Counted from the first letter of the stretch, positions 16,680 to 25,548 are shown. The stretch is 64,000 bases of DNA from Hydrogenophilales bacterium (GCA_016703155.1 JADJCP010000006.1:186001-250000); one strand, 5' to 3'. Program-made: numbers and translations. Notes: generated from the letters alone by a model not told the origin.

Positions 16680-17539
16680 GCCTCGACGCCTTCTTCGGCG
16701 AAGCCTCCGGCATAGACGCCCTGGAGGGACGGAATCAATTCCCAGACCAGCCGGTGCATGGTATCGAAGGGCGAGACGCCCCGGTCGGCGCGCCGCTTCA
16801 GGCGATGCACCGGCAGTTGGGCCGTGGCCGCCTCGTTGTAGGCGACGCTGGCCGGGATCAAGGTGTCGGCCACCGTCACCAGGCCCTTCATCTGCAGGTA
16901 GCTGTCGCGGATCTCCTGGGTGATCTGCCGGGCGTCGTTGGTATGGCCCACCCGGTTCAGGACGGCGGTGAGCGGTCCGGGGGTGATGCCCAGCGCCTGG
17001 GCCTCTTCCAGCTTCACCAGCAGCTCGATGGTGCCGGTGCGGAATTCGCGCGCGCTAGGCGTCTCGGGCATGATCGGCGAGATCAGGCGGTGCGCCGCTA
17101 GCGCGGCGGTGTAGAGCAGAGGGCCTTGGGCGCCGGGGGTGTCGACGAAGACCAGGTCGTAGTGGTCCTCGATGAGCGGCGAGCGCAGCGCCTTACGCAG
17201 GATCATCGGCGCGTCGATGCGCCCTTGGATGAATTGCTCCAGGTCGGTGGTCTCGATGCCCGAGAACTTGCGCCGTGGCGCATCGCAGACAATGATGTCC
17301 AGGCGATCCCAGACGGTGGTGGTGATTGCCGACTCGGCCACCCGACCGCTCAGGACCACCGAGGTCAGGCCGTCCTGGGCCGGCTTGCCGAGCGGATAGA
17401 ACTTCGACAGCGAGCCCTGGATGTCGGCGTCGACCAACAGGACGCGCAGGCCCATGTCGGCGGCCAGCGCGCCCAGGTTGGCGGTCAGCGTCGTCTTGCC
17501 GATGCCGCCCTTGGTACCAACGATACTCAGAATGACCAC
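16676..17539 (-). CDS. parA: ParA-family partition ATPase of the ICE
   Basis: A deviant Walker A (GTKGGIGKTTLTANLG) lies at residues 7-22. Walker B-like LVFVDTPG and the DADIQ switch follow. The GTG at 17539 is preferred over the longer frame from 17656 because AGGAGG lies just upstream and the ParA domain then starts normally (VILSIVGTKGG); length becomes 287 residues. It heads the parA-parB-DUF2857-STY4528 operon, with a TATAAT box about 85 nt upstream. It is the Soj-like protein needed for ICE maintenance in this family. Confidence 0.9.
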   Translation of the reverse strand: MVILSIVGTKGGIGKTTLTANLGALAADMGLRVLLVDADIQGSLSKFYPLGKPAQDGLTSVVLSGRVAESAITTTVWDRLDIIVCDAPRRKFSGIETTDLEQFIQGRIDAPMILRKALRSPLIEDHYDLVFVDTPGAQGPLLYTAALAAHRLISPIMPETPSAREFRTGTIELLVKLEEAQALGITPGPLTAVLNRVGHTNDARQITQEIRDSYLQMKGLVTVADTLIPASVAYNEAATAQLPVHRLKRRADRGVSPFDTMHRLVWELIPSLQGVYAGGFAEEGVEA

Positions 17540-17623
17540 ATGCCCTCCTGCTGATGATGTTTGTATGCGCTGTTGTTGCCCCGTGCCTGGGTGGCTTGTG
17601 GGTGCGTAACGTGAATGCGCGTT

Positions 17624-17629
17624 ATTATA
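17624..17629 (-). promoter_or_regulatory. Candidate -10 box of the parA operon
   Basis: On the minus strand a perfect TATAAT sits in an AT-rich patch about 85 nt before the parA GTG. A consensus -35 is not obvious 17 nt upstream, which suggests an activated promoter. Confidence 0.45.
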
Positions 17630-17792
17630 ATAAACCATTGCGCATACATATAACATCTTATGGTTTTATATTGTTTCGTATTCGGCTTCGGTAGGAAGCT
17701 TCGTGTCTCGGTGATAGGGCGACTCGGCGGTACGTAGCTACAACGTCGGTACGGTTGGCTATACTCGGCATCACCCCAAGGAGGCCGCCGCC

Positions 17793-18053
17793 ATGTCCAC
17801 AAACCAGGAAACCCCGAGCAAGCGTGAGTCGCTGAACATCCGCATCAAGCCCGAGGAACGCGGCTTGATCGACCGCGCCGCCAAGGCGCGCGGCAAGACG
17901 CGCACCGATTTCATCCTGGAGGTCGTGCGTCTGGCGGCCGAGGAAACGCTGCTCGACCAGCGGCTCATCGTCGCCAGCCCGGAGGCCTACGCCGCGTTCC
18001 TGGCGCGCCTGGATCAGGCGCCCGGTGCCAATGAACGGCTGCGCAAGACCTGA
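17793..18053 (+). CDS. tacA: TacA-type (DUF1778) ribbon-helix-helix antitoxin
   Basis: The 86-residue protein has an N-terminal ribbon-helix-helix (RESLNIRIKPEERGLIDRAA, KTRTDFILEV) typical of DUF1778 antitoxins. These bind their own operator and neutralise a GNAT toxin through the C-terminal part. The start has AAGGAGG nearby. It reads away from parA and lies 26 nt before the toxin frame. A TATACT box near 17760 is a likely promoter. Confidence 0.9.
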   Translation: MSTNQETPSKRESLNIRIKPEERGLIDRAAKARGKTRTDFILEVVRLAAEETLLDQRLIVASPEAYAAFLARLDQAPGANERLRKT

Positions 18054-18079
18054 CGCACGCCGGCCCCTTGGGATGAGGC

Positions 18080-18572
18080 ATGACGGTTTCGGCACCCGAG
18101 CCGCTGGCGATACATCACGACTCTGGAAGCCTTCGCATCCGGCGTGGTGAGCCTGGACGCTTGGCTGAAACGCCGTGCCCTGAAGAAACCAGTTCTCCGG
18201 CGCATCGCGCACCTTCGTGGCCTGCGACGGGCGACGTGTTGTGGCCTATTACGCCCTAGCGTCGAGCGCCATCACCGTGGAAGCGGCCTCGGGCCGCCTG
18301 CGCCGGAACATGCCGGACCCGATTCCCGTCGTGGTGCTGGCGCGCCTGGCCATCGACAAGGCGCGGCAGGGCAGGGACTGGGACGAGCCTTGGCGTGCGA
18401 TGCCGCCCTGCGGATCATCCAGGCCGCCGATACCATCGGCATGCGCGGCGTGATCACCCATGCCTTGTCCGGCGAGGCCAAGGCGTTTTACCAGCAGGTG
18501 GGCTTCGAGCCCTCGCCGCTGGACCCCATGACCCTGATGATCACCCTCGCCGATCTGAAGGCAACCCTCTGA
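18080..18572 (+). pseudogene. tacT: TacT-type GNAT toxin, three frameshifts
   Basis: Joining three frames gives a GNAT acetyltransferase toxin of about 164 residues. It starts MTVSAPEPLA, then LEAFASGVVSLDAWLKRRAL, SGASRTFVACDGRRVVAYYA, ARLAIDKARQGRGLGRALA and GVITHALSGEAKAFYQQVGF. TacT toxins acetylate aminoacyl-tRNA. The frame breaks by an extra T near 18130, an extra A near 18185 (AAA where AA is expected) and a missing G near 18378. Either the toxin has decayed and left an orphan antitoxin, or the sequence has indel errors. Confidence 0.85.
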
Positions 18573-18618
18573 TCCAGGGTTTTGTGCAGACATCAATGTA
18601 ATCGACAGGAAAACGGAC

Positions 18619-18921
18619 ATGGCGCTGACCAAGGCGGAACTCAGTGATCGGCTGTGCGACGAAATCGGCCTGAACAAACGCGAAGCCAAGGAATTCGTCG
18701 AGACCTTCTTCGAAGAAATCAGCCTGAGGTTGGAGCGTGGCGACGAGGTGAAACTCGCCGGCTTCGGCAACTTCCAGCTACGCGACAAGCCGCAACGACC
18801 GGGCCGCAATCCCCAGACCGGTGAAGAGGTGGCCATTCGCGCGCGCCGGGTCACCACCTTCCATTCCAGCCCGAAGATCCGGGACGCGCTGCAAGGCCAG
18901 GGCGAATCGGAATCCGGTTAG
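18619..18921 (+). CDS. ihfA: IHF-alpha homologue (HU/IHF family DNA-bending protein)
   Basis: The 100-residue protein aligns along its length with IHF alpha: MALTKAELSDRL, GLNKREAKEFVE, VKLAGFGNFQLRDK, the RPGRNPQTGEE arm with its intercalating Pro, and ARRVTTF. It bends DNA as a dimer, and IHF commonly assists integrase or transfer reactions. An ICE-borne copy beside the partition genes suggests a role in element recombination or promoter architecture; that is inference. It could pair with the host IHF beta. Confidence 0.9.
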   Translation: MALTKAELSDRLCDEIGLNKREAKEFVETFFEEISLRLERGDEVKLAGFGNFQLRDKPQRPGRNPQTGEEVAIRARRVTTFHSSPKIRDALQGQGESESG

Positions 18922-18922
18922 G

Positions 18923-19465
18923 CTAGGACGCCCGCTTGATCTTGGTCGTGGTGCCTTTCGGGACCAGCGTCCAGTCCAGCCAGGTGGTTTTAGCGGATTG
19001 CTCGTAGAGCATGCAGATCAGGAGCCTGGCCTCCTGGGGCGTCTTGCGCCAGACCTCGTCGCTCAGCGCCAGGCCGCACCACATGGCGTCATTGGTCATG
19101 GCCTCGCGCACGCGCGCAATGCGCTCGTCGAGCGAGGGCATGAGCACGAAGTCCTCGGGGGTCAGGGCGCCGGCCAAGAGATAGGCCTGGGCGGCCGGGA
19201 TATTGAGATAGTCGGCAGCGCGCTTCAGCACCTCGCGGCTGATCTGCTGGATGGGCTTTTCGCCGCGCGCCAGGGCCATCAGGTAGACGTAGGTGATGCC
19301 CAGCGACTCGGCCAACTCCTTGGGCGTGTGCGCCCGTTCGGCCATGCGCTCCCAGAGCGCGGCGATGAGCGCTGCGCCAATTGGGCTTTCGATCACGCTG
19401 GCTTGGCGCGTCGTCAACGATTTGCGGGGTTGTCGGCTGGGCTTCGAGGCTGGTTTCTGCGCCAT
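18923..19465 (-). CDS. Helix-turn-helix regulator, 180 aa
   Basis: Start at 19465 (MAQKPASKPSRQPRKS) is chosen for the AGGTGA site upstream; the longer frame lacks one. After a basic N-terminus, an XRE-like helix-turn-helix lies at about residues 50-85 (TPKELAESLGITYVYLMALA). A helical C-terminal domain ends in TKIKRAS. It is convergent with the IHF gene, whose stop lies one base before this one. It is probably a repressor of ICE or toxin-antitoxin genes; target unknown. Confidence 0.75.
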   Translation of the reverse strand: MAQKPASKPSRQPRKSLTTRQASVIESPIGAALIAALWERMAERAHTPKELAESLGITYVYLMALARGEKPIQQISREVLKRAADYLNIPAAQAYLLAGALTPEDFVLMPSLDERIARVREAMTNDAMWCGLALSDEVWRKTPQEARLLICMLYEQSAKTTWLDWTLVPKGTTTKIKRAS

Positions 19466-19576
19466 GGAGTCACCTATTGCATGTATCCGTAGGGTTCTTG
19501 GTATCCGTTTATACACCCAATGGCGGGGAATGTCCGTGCTAGGCATTGGGCATGGAATCGAGAGTTAAAGCGCGGC

Positions 19577-20170
19577 TCAGGCTTTGGCGCGACGTCCGCG
19601 TTTCAAGCCGCCTATGCATTCGGCTTGTTTTGAGAGCTTCGCGCAGGCTTGCTCGACCATTTGTTCATGGAACAGCAGGGACTGCAAGCGTGGTCGAGTC
19701 AGGCAGTTTTTCCAGCGGGTGAGGGTGGGTACGGTGGTACCCAGCATGGCCGCCAGACGCCGGTTGTTGTCGTAAGGTACATCCAGGCGCTTGGCCCATC
19801 CAGCCAGAATCTCTGGCATTTCTAGGTTCGCGTATCGTTGTTGGGCGGCATCCTGGGAAGCACCCTGGGTCTCGGCGAGGCTGCGCGCGGCCTGCATGAT
19901 CCAGTCGGGGATGCTGTCGGTGCGCCCATGCTCATAGGAAGACAGGCGGGGGAAGCCGATCCCCAGCGCCTCGGCGAATTGGTCTTGGGACAAACCACAT
20001 TGCCTGCGGATAGCGATCAATTCCTGCTGCTCCGATGTGAGCTTGCGCACGGCGGGCGGCTTCTTGTCCAACTGAGGCAGCTTGCGATTCTCAAGTGTGA
20101 TGTCCTCCGAAACCCGTACGCAGGGGAGGCGCAAGACAAGGTCGGAATCGGCGATGGCGCGAATGCTCAT
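19577..20170 (-). CDS. XRE-family transcriptional regulator, 197 aa
   Basis: Start at 20170 (MSIRAIADSDLVLRLPC) gives 197 residues. A clear XRE helix-turn-helix covers about 45-80 (RRQCGLSQDQFAEALGIGFP, RLSSYEHGR). A second DNA-binding-like stretch lies near 150 (RRLAAMLGTTVPTLTRWKN). The N-terminus resembles MqsA/HigA-type antitoxins with a zinc-less lead segment. A TATAAT box only six bases before the ATG suggests a leaderless message. Its likely job is autoregulated control of the adjacent ICE end. Confidence 0.8.
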   Translation of the reverse strand: MSIRAIADSDLVLRLPCVRVSEDITLENRKLPQLDKKPPAVRKLTSEQQELIAIRRQCGLSQDQFAEALGIGFPRLSSYEHGRTDSIPDWIMQAARSLAETQGASQDAAQQRYANLEMPEILAGWAKRLDVPYDNNRRLAAMLGTTVPTLTRWKNCLTRPRLQSLLFHEQMVEQACAKLSKQAECIGGLKRGRRAKA

Positions 20171-20176
20171 GGCTTC

Positions 20177-20182
20177 ATTATA
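20177..20182 (-). promoter_or_regulatory. -10 box giving a leaderless start
   Basis: TATAAT on the minus strand ends six bases before the ATG of the XRE gene. Transcription would therefore begin at or next to the A of the start codon. No ribosome binding site fits between them. Confidence 0.5.
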
Positions 20183-20481
20183 TGCGTGACATTTTGGTTG
20201 AGTATCCCGATGCGTCGAGCGATAAACGATGTGGGATCGCATTCGCCGTATGGTTCTAGGGAGCCATCGCTTCAAGGGTGCGGGTTGTACTCGGCGGCAT
20301 TGTTCACCAGGTGCATGGTGGGACACGCACACACCATGGCCGCCCGATACCTGCATGGCAAGCGTTCAAACTCGTATGAAGATGTTACCTTCCTGCTTGG
20401 CCGTATCGGTGGGATTGTTGTGCTGACCGATACTGACAGGGCGGTGGTGCCGCCTCTTGTACTCCCGGAAATACGTCATCG

Positions 20482-20502
20482 CGGTGACGTTATTCGTCAC
20501 CG
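20482..20502 (-). terminator. Inverted repeat after the 101-aa gene
   Basis: CGGTGACG (20482-20489) and CGTCACCG (20495-20502) form a perfect 8-bp stem with a 5-nt loop, four bases after the stop of the 101-aa gene. No T-run follows, so it could also be an operator in the gap of about 335 nt before the XRE gene, which holds no gene that I can see. Confidence 0.4.
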
Positions 20503-20505
20503 ACG

Positions 20506-20811
20506 TCAATGGCCGGCATGCTCGACCTCCTGTATCACCAAGCCGATGCGCTGGAATTGCTCACGCAGCAAATGCCTGCCTGCCTGATCGGCGATCAGCC
20601 AATCTGCCAGGATCAACAAGGCGACGAAACCGGTTTCATAAGCGTGGATCGGGTACTTCATGATAGCCGCCTCGGCCCGATCCATGAGGTCGGTGGGACT
20701 CATCGAACCGTCACCCCGGCTTGGCCTATACAGACCCATGGTCTCGTTGGCGACGGCGAGGATGTACGGCATCTCGTCGAAATTAAGGATGTATTCAGCT
20801 GGTTTCAACAC
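20506..20811 (-). CDS. Hypothetical protein, 101 aa
   Basis: A GTG start at 20811 has AGGAG seven bases upstream. The protein is helical with a hydrophobic middle (GFVALLILADWLIADQAGRH) and ends QEVEHAGH. It may be one membrane-associated helix or a soluble helical bundle. No family is recognised. It is the last minus-strand gene before the pilus operon, so it may mark the edge of the ICE. Confidence 0.6.
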   Translation of the reverse strand: MLKPAEYILNFDEMPYILAVANETMGLYRPSRGDGSMSPTDLMDRAEAAIMKYPIHAYETGFVALLILADWLIADQAGRHLLREQFQRIGLVIQEVEHAGH

Positions 20812-21403
20812 GTTTTAACTCCTGAAAATATCGCATGGATGCGACAGCTCCCTACCGTTGTTGGCTTTCTTGGCGGGGTTTCAGGATGCCTGCACCGACC
20901 GCTACATCGTCACGGGCAATAAGAACGCGCGTGATTCGAGCCACTCAAACTCATCTCGCCACCGGCGATTATGTGTAGTTGTTCGCCGGTGGCAGCCACG
21001 CTCCCTTGTATTCAGTGCCAGCGAGGCATCATTGGTCGTGGTGTTCCACAAGGTGGGCGACAGCGGTGATCCAATAGCGCTCAGCCTCGCATAGCCGAGG
21101 TCATTATCAGAATCGATACTGCAATCTCAAATGAGGTTGACCACATCAGATGTAAACAGCGCCTAAACGATGAGCGGATGCTCCAGCGCCTTGGCTTCAT
21201 CGCTACGCGCGAAGGCGCAGCCACCGCTGTTCCGACAGGTCGATAACCGACCGGCCTTCCAGGATTTGAGTGCCAGAACACCCCCCTGGCGGACTGTTCC
21301 TGGCCGGTCTGGGTCGATTAGAGCAACTGCAATTCAGACAATGTGCAACTCGAACAATTAACTATAGTATGTGTAAATATATTGTTCACTTGGAGGCATG
21401 TTG
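20812..21403. other. 592-nt gap with an 11-bp inverted repeat, likely ICE/host junction
   Basis: No gene is seen. A perfect inverted repeat GCCACCGGCGA (20958-20968) and TCGCCGGTGGC (20983-20993) with a 14-nt loop is the strongest structure. The last 60 nt are AT-rich and hold candidate promoter boxes (TATAGT near 21364) for the pilus operon. Base composition and gene type change across this gap, so the ICE probably ends here, but no attachment-site direct repeat could be identified within the window. Confidence 0.4.
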
Positions 21404-21916
21404 ATGAATACGAGATATAAGGTTCTTGCAGCGTTGCTAACCTTCTGGGCCAACACAGCGATTGCCGCCACCGCGACGGCCAACCTCAGCGTTACAGCGA
21501 CAGTTAGTGGGGCCTGCTCGGTGACGACGAGCCCGGTTGCCTTCGGCGCTTACAACCCATTATCCGGTTCGCTGCTTGATGCCACAGGTGCAGTAACGGT
21601 CACCTGCACGTCCGGCACGACCTATAGTATCGCCCTGGATGCCGGTGCCAATGCAAGCACGACGAGCGATGCCAATACTCGCCGCATGCTGGCTAACACC
21701 TCCGATTTTTTACCTTATGCGCTTTATCTCGATAGCGGTCACACAACAATCTGGGGCGATGGGTTAAACGGCACCAGTGTCAATCCAACTTCTAGCACAT
21801 TTACCGGTGATGGCACTGCTCAAGGCCGGACCGTGTATGGGCGTATCGCCGCCGGCCAGAATGTGGCGCCCGGTACCTATTCCGATACGGTAGTCGCCAC
21901 CATTACCTACAACTGA
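21404..21916 (+). CDS. SCPU-domain pilin, Csu type (major subunit candidate)
   Basis: The 170-residue protein has an Ala-rich signal peptide (cleavage after AIAA) and one spore-coat-U (SCPU) domain. That domain shows the conserved pattern GACSVTTSPVAFGAYNPLSG, VTCTSGTTYSIALDAG and a C-terminal beta strand YSDTVVATITYN used for donor-strand exchange. The start at 21404 is favoured because GGAGG is seven bases before it. It is the first gene of a chaperone-usher operon and is likely the CsuA/B-like shaft pilin. Confidence 0.9.
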   Translation: MNTRYKVLAALLTFWANTAIAATATANLSVTATVSGACSVTTSPVAFGAYNPLSGSLLDATGAVTVTCTSGTTYSIALDAGANASTTSDANTRRMLANTSDFLPYALYLDSGHTTIWGDGLNGTSVNPTSSTFTGDGTAQGRTVYGRIAAGQNVAPGTYSDTVVATITYN

Positions 21917-21921
21917 CCTCC

Positions 21922-22665
21922 ATGTATAGTGTTTTCACCGGCTTGCTGATTGGCTTACTGCTTTCTATAGCGGCTAGAGCCGCTGATATTGAGGTAATGC
22001 CAGTGGGTCTGAAGCTCGCCCCGGGCCATGACCGGGCGGCAATCACCGTAACCAATCAAGGGGTGGAAGGCGTGGTGATGCAAGTTGAGACGGTGTCTTG
22101 GACCCAGGCTGATGGCAGTGACCATTACGCGCCTACTCGGGAACTCCTTGTGAATCCACCGTTGTTCACGCTTAAGCCAGGGCATGTGCAGGTTCTGCGG
22201 ATTGGGTTACGTCAGCCGCCTAGTGGTGAGCGAGAGTCAGCCTTTCGGCTCCTATTACGCGAGGTTCCGCCAGCGGGGTCTACCCGTGTGGGCAGCAACG
22301 GCGGGGGCCAGGGTAAGGTGCGTGTTCTCCTACAGATTCGCCTGCCTGTGTATGTGGAGCCAGCCAAGGTTATCCGGGACCAGCAGTGGCAGATCCAGCG
22401 GAGCAATGACGGTGCGTTCACCGTGGTGGTGACCAATACCGGCACCGTGCACATGGTGATAAGTGAGTTGACTCTGCGCGCCGCCGATGCGGCGATCAAC
22501 TCGCCTGCACTTGCTTCCATCAAGGCCAGCACCGCTGTTTTTCCGGGGCAGCGCGGATCTTGGGTCCTGCATCCGCAAACCGACGTGGAGGGGCTGCACT
22601 TCACTCTCGATGTCGCGACTGATCAGGGCCCGCAGAATGTGGCGCTCGATCTGGGCCGCCCATAG
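21922..22665 (+). CDS. Periplasmic pilus chaperone (CsuC/PapD-like)
   Basis: The 247-residue protein has a signal peptide (cleaved near ARAAD) and a two-domain immunoglobulin-like chaperone fold. The G1 strand region QVLRIGLRQPPSGERESAFR precedes the PapD-type LLLREVP motif. It should cap pilin subunits and deliver them to the usher. It lies 5 nt after the pilin gene and overlaps the usher start. Confidence 0.92.
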   Translation: MYSVFTGLLIGLLLSIAARAADIEVMPVGLKLAPGHDRAAITVTNQGVEGVVMQVETVSWTQADGSDHYAPTRELLVNPPLFTLKPGHVQVLRIGLRQPPSGERESAFRLLLREVPPAGSTRVGSNGGGQGKVRVLLQIRLPVYVEPAKVIRDQQWQIQRSNDGAFTVVVTNTGTVHMVISELTLRAADAAINSPALASIKASTAVFPGQRGSWVLHPQTDVEGLHFTLDVATDQGPQNVALDLGRP

Positions 22666-24982
22666 CCGAACGGGGCGTCGTTTAGCAGCCTCTAGGCGCT
22701 CCCTGACCACGTTGCTGCTTTGCTGCATCGTCTTTTCTGCTGACGCTAGCTCATCAAATGAGCCCCTGCTCCTTGCTGTGATTATTAATGGGCTTGACAG
22801 GCATGAGGTCATTTTCGCCCGGCGGTTTGCCGATGGCAGCTTAGCCGTCGCGGAGCGGGATTTGCAGGCGTGGGGCCTGACCACGACAGACGGCGGTGCG
22901 TTGCAAGTCGACAGCCAAACTTATGTCCGGCTCGCCGAGTTGGTGGGGGTGGAATATCGCATCGACGCGGACAGTCAAACCCTGCTGCTGCATGCGCCAG
23001 CTGCGGCCTTCGTCCCGACCACACTCGCCAACGGCGACCAGGAAGCGACCAGGTTGACGCCATCCCAGCCTGGCGGCTTCTTCAACTATGACCTGAACTG
23101 GCAGCGCGACGGCAGCCACACCAACAGTGGCGGCCTATTCGAGGTTGGTATTTTCAACGCCTGGGGCAGCGGCACCACCACCGGATTGTGGAACAGCTCC
23201 GTCCCACACCGTCGGTGGCTGCGCCTGGATACGACCTGGAACGTGGACATGCCTGAGCGGATGCAGAGCCTGCGCTTGGGCGATGCCATCAGCCATGCCG
23301 GAAGCTGGGGCCGGTCAGTGCGTTTCGGCGGTATCCAGTGGGCGACCAATTTCGCCACTCAGCCTGGCTTCATCACCTTTCCCCTGCCGGGTCTGCGCGG
23401 CGAGGCAACTGTGCCATCCACTCTAGACGTTTATTTGGACAATACCCGCCTGTTACACGGCGATGTGCCGCCAGGCCCATTCGATCTCGCCAACGTGCCG
23501 GTGGTTACCGGACAAGGCGAGCTGCAGTTGGTGGTTCGGGATTTGCTCGGCCGCCAGCAGATCGTCAACCAGCTTTATTACGCCAGCCCGCGCCTGCTGA
23601 GAACGGGTCTGCGCGACTTTTCCTATGAAGCGGGTGCGGTACGCGAGGACTACGGTATCGCTAGCGCCCACTACGGGCGTCTCATGTTGGCCGCGACCGA
23701 CCGTCTCGGTCTCAGCCCCTCTTTCACCCGCGAACTGAGGGCCGAAATCCTGGACAACCAGCAAACTTTCGGCGCCAGTGGCGTTTGGCTGCTGCCACGG
23801 CTCAATACGATCCATCTGGGCGTGCTCAGCTTTGGGGCTGCCGTTAGCCACAGTCCGGCCGGCATCGGCCGCCTGTTCGCCGTGGGCGTCGAACGCCAGT
23901 CACGCGATATCGGTTTCAGCCTTCAGGCGCAGTACCAGGACAGGGACTTCGTCCAACTCGGCCGCTTGCCGGGCTCCTCGCCGCGCCACACGCTCGCCGC
24001 CAGCATAAGTCTTCCCATGGGCGGCAGCGGCCTTGCTTTGAGCTACCTGCACTACTCAAGCTGGGATGGTGACAATGCGCGGTGGTTCTCGGCTAGTTAT
24101 AGTTTGCGCCTCGGCTCACTGGGGCAACTCGGCCTGTATGTTCTGCGCAATCTTTCCGCCAAGCCGGGACTCAACCTTGGCATTATGCTGACCATGGCCC
24201 TGGATGCCCGTACCAGCCTAAATGTCGATCTGACTCGTCAGAGTGGCCAGGTTGGAACAACGCTACAGGTACAGCGTAACCTGCCGGCCGGAAATGGCTT
24301 CGGCTACCGATTGATCGCCGGGGATGATGGGCACTACCTCGCAGGCACTACGGTGCAAACCGACCTCGCCTCATTTACTGTCGAGGCCGCCCGCATTGCC
24401 GGCCAGGACGGCTATCGTGCCGGGCTGAGCGGCGGCATCGCAGTGGCCGGCGGTGGCGTTTTCCCGAGTCGGCGCATCGACGACAGTTTCGCCGTGGTCA
24501 AGGTGGGTGACTATGCCGGCATCCGCGTCTACCGCGACAACCAGGAAGTGACTCGCACCAATGCGCTGGGTCTGGCGCTGATCCCCCACCTGCGTGCCTA
24601 CCAGAAGAATCCAGTCGGGATCGATCAGGCCGACTTGCCCCTCGATGCCGAAGTGACTTCGCTCCAACTCAAGCTGACCCCAGCCCTGCGTAGCGGCGTG
24701 GTGGTCGATTTCCCGGTGCGGCGTAGCCGATCGGCATCGTTCCGCTTGGCTGGCGAGGATGGGATGGCGCTACCGCCCGGCGCGGTGGTGCAACTCGAAG
24801 GGGATTTACGGGAATTCCCAGTCGGATTCGATGGCCGTGTCTTCGTTACCGGGCTCGGGTTGCACAACCGTTTGCTAGGCGAATGGGCTGGCCGCCCCTG
24901 CCACGCCGAGTTTGTTCTTGGCGACCCATCCGAGCCATTGCCCGACCTGGGCACCCTGATCTGCAAAGGAACAACGCCATGA
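22637..24982 (+). CDS. Outer-membrane usher of a Csu-type pilus
   Basis: The start at 22637 (MWRSIWAAHSRTGRRLAASR) overlaps the chaperone by 29 nt and gives a basic n-region and hydrophobic core before SADASS, a credible signal peptide. The 781-residue mature protein has the usher N-terminal domain, a long beta-barrel region and C-terminal plug domains (YAGIRVYRDNQEVTRTNALG, PVGFDGRVFVTGLG). It assembles and exports the SCPU pilins. The open frame starting at 22487 would overlap the chaperone more and is less likely. Confidence 0.9.
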   Translation: MWRSIWAAHSRTGRRLAASRRSLTTLLLCCIVFSADASSSNEPLLLAVIINGLDRHEVIFARRFADGSLAVAERDLQAWGLTTTDGGALQVDSQTYVRLAELVGVEYRIDADSQTLLLHAPAAAFVPTTLANGDQEATRLTPSQPGGFFNYDLNWQRDGSHTNSGGLFEVGIFNAWGSGTTTGLWNSSVPHRRWLRLDTTWNVDMPERMQSLRLGDAISHAGSWGRSVRFGGIQWATNFATQPGFITFPLPGLRGEATVPSTLDVYLDNTRLLHGDVPPGPFDLANVPVVTGQGELQLVVRDLLGRQQIVNQLYYASPRLLRTGLRDFSYEAGAVREDYGIASAHYGRLMLAATDRLGLSPSFTRELRAEILDNQQTFGASGVWLLPRLNTIHLGVLSFGAAVSHSPAGIGRLFAVGVERQSRDIGFSLQAQYQDRDFVQLGRLPGSSPRHTLAASISLPMGGSGLALSYLHYSSWDGDNARWFSASYSLRLGSLGQLGLYVLRNLSAKPGLNLGIMLTMALDARTSLNVDLTRQSGQVGTTLQVQRNLPAGNGFGYRLIAGDDGHYLAGTTVQTDLASFTVEAARIAGQDGYRAGLSGGIAVAGGGVFPSRRIDDSFAVVKVGDYAGIRVYRDNQEVTRTNALGLALIPHLRAYQKNPVGIDQADLPLDAEVTSLQLKLTPALRSGVVVDFPVRRSRSASFRLAGEDGMALPPGAVVQLEGDLREFPVGFDGRVFVTGLGLHNRLLGEWAGRPCHAEFVLGDPSEPLPDLGTLICKGTTP

Positions 24983-25473
24983 GAACCCCGGCCTATTCCG
25001 TACTAGCCGCGTTGCTGTTTTTCCTGCCTCAGTCCGCGTCGGCACTCTGTACACTATTCTGTTCGTGCTCGGCCAGCACCACGGCGGTGTCGTTCGGCAA
25101 CTACAATCCGCTGTCCGCGGCCTCACTCGACGCTTCCGGTAACGTGCGTGTCACCTGTGGCGGTATCCTCGGTCTGCTAGTTCCATTTGATATTGCACTC
25201 AATAAAGGTAGCTACAGCACCAGTTTCAGTCCGCGCAAAATGGCTAGCGGCAGCAACCGACTTTCATATGATCTCTATACTTCCAGCACCCATGCCGCCA
25301 TTTGGGGAGATGGCAGCGCCGGCAGCCAGATCGTTTCCGGATCCGTCAACATCATCCTGTTGGGTGGAACTTATCAGGACCATGCGGTCTACGGCCGTAT
25401 CCCTAGCAACCAAGTGACTGTACCCCCGGGTAGCTATGGCGACAACGTCACTGTTACGGTCACCTACTACTAG
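24979..25473 (+). CDS. Second SCPU-domain pilin (minor or tip subunit)
   Basis: It overlaps the usher stop by ATGA. The 164-residue protein has a signal peptide ending SASA, then a Cys-rich start (LCTLFCSCS), and the SCPU pattern VSFGNYNPLSAASLDASGNV with a C-terminal NVTVTVTYY strand. It resembles the first pilin but is more divergent, as expected for a minor or tip subunit. CsuE tip adhesins usually have two domains; this one has only one. Confidence 0.85.
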   Translation: MRTPAYSVLAALLFFLPQSASALCTLFCSCSASTTAVSFGNYNPLSAASLDASGNVRVTCGGILGLLVPFDIALNKGSYSTSFSPRKMASGSNRLSYDLYTSSTHAAIWGDGSAGSQIVSGSVNIILLGGTYQDHAVYGRIPSNQVTVPPGSYGDNVTVTVTYY

Positions 25474-25520
25474 CCGCTGCCAAATAAACAAGGGGCCGTT
25501 CAGGAGGGTAGGTTTGTGTT

Positions 25521-25548
25521 TTGAAGAAACCCTGGCGCCACTTATAAT
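25521..25548 (+). promoter_or_regulatory. Orphan sigma-70-like promoter
   Basis: TTGAAG (25521-25526) and TATAAT (25543-25548) are 16 nt apart on the plus strand. No plus-strand gene follows before the convergent tolC gene ends at 25740. It could drive a small RNA or be an IS-end relic; nothing in the next 190 nt decides. Confidence 0.35.

Noticed and set aside
20812..21403. tRNA gene as ICE attachment site
   Set aside because: I saw no tRNA-like cloverleaf in the gap by eye.
22487..22636. Longer N-terminus for the usher
   Set aside because: It would lie almost wholly inside the chaperone gene and lacks a signal-peptide start. The ATG at 22637 gives one.
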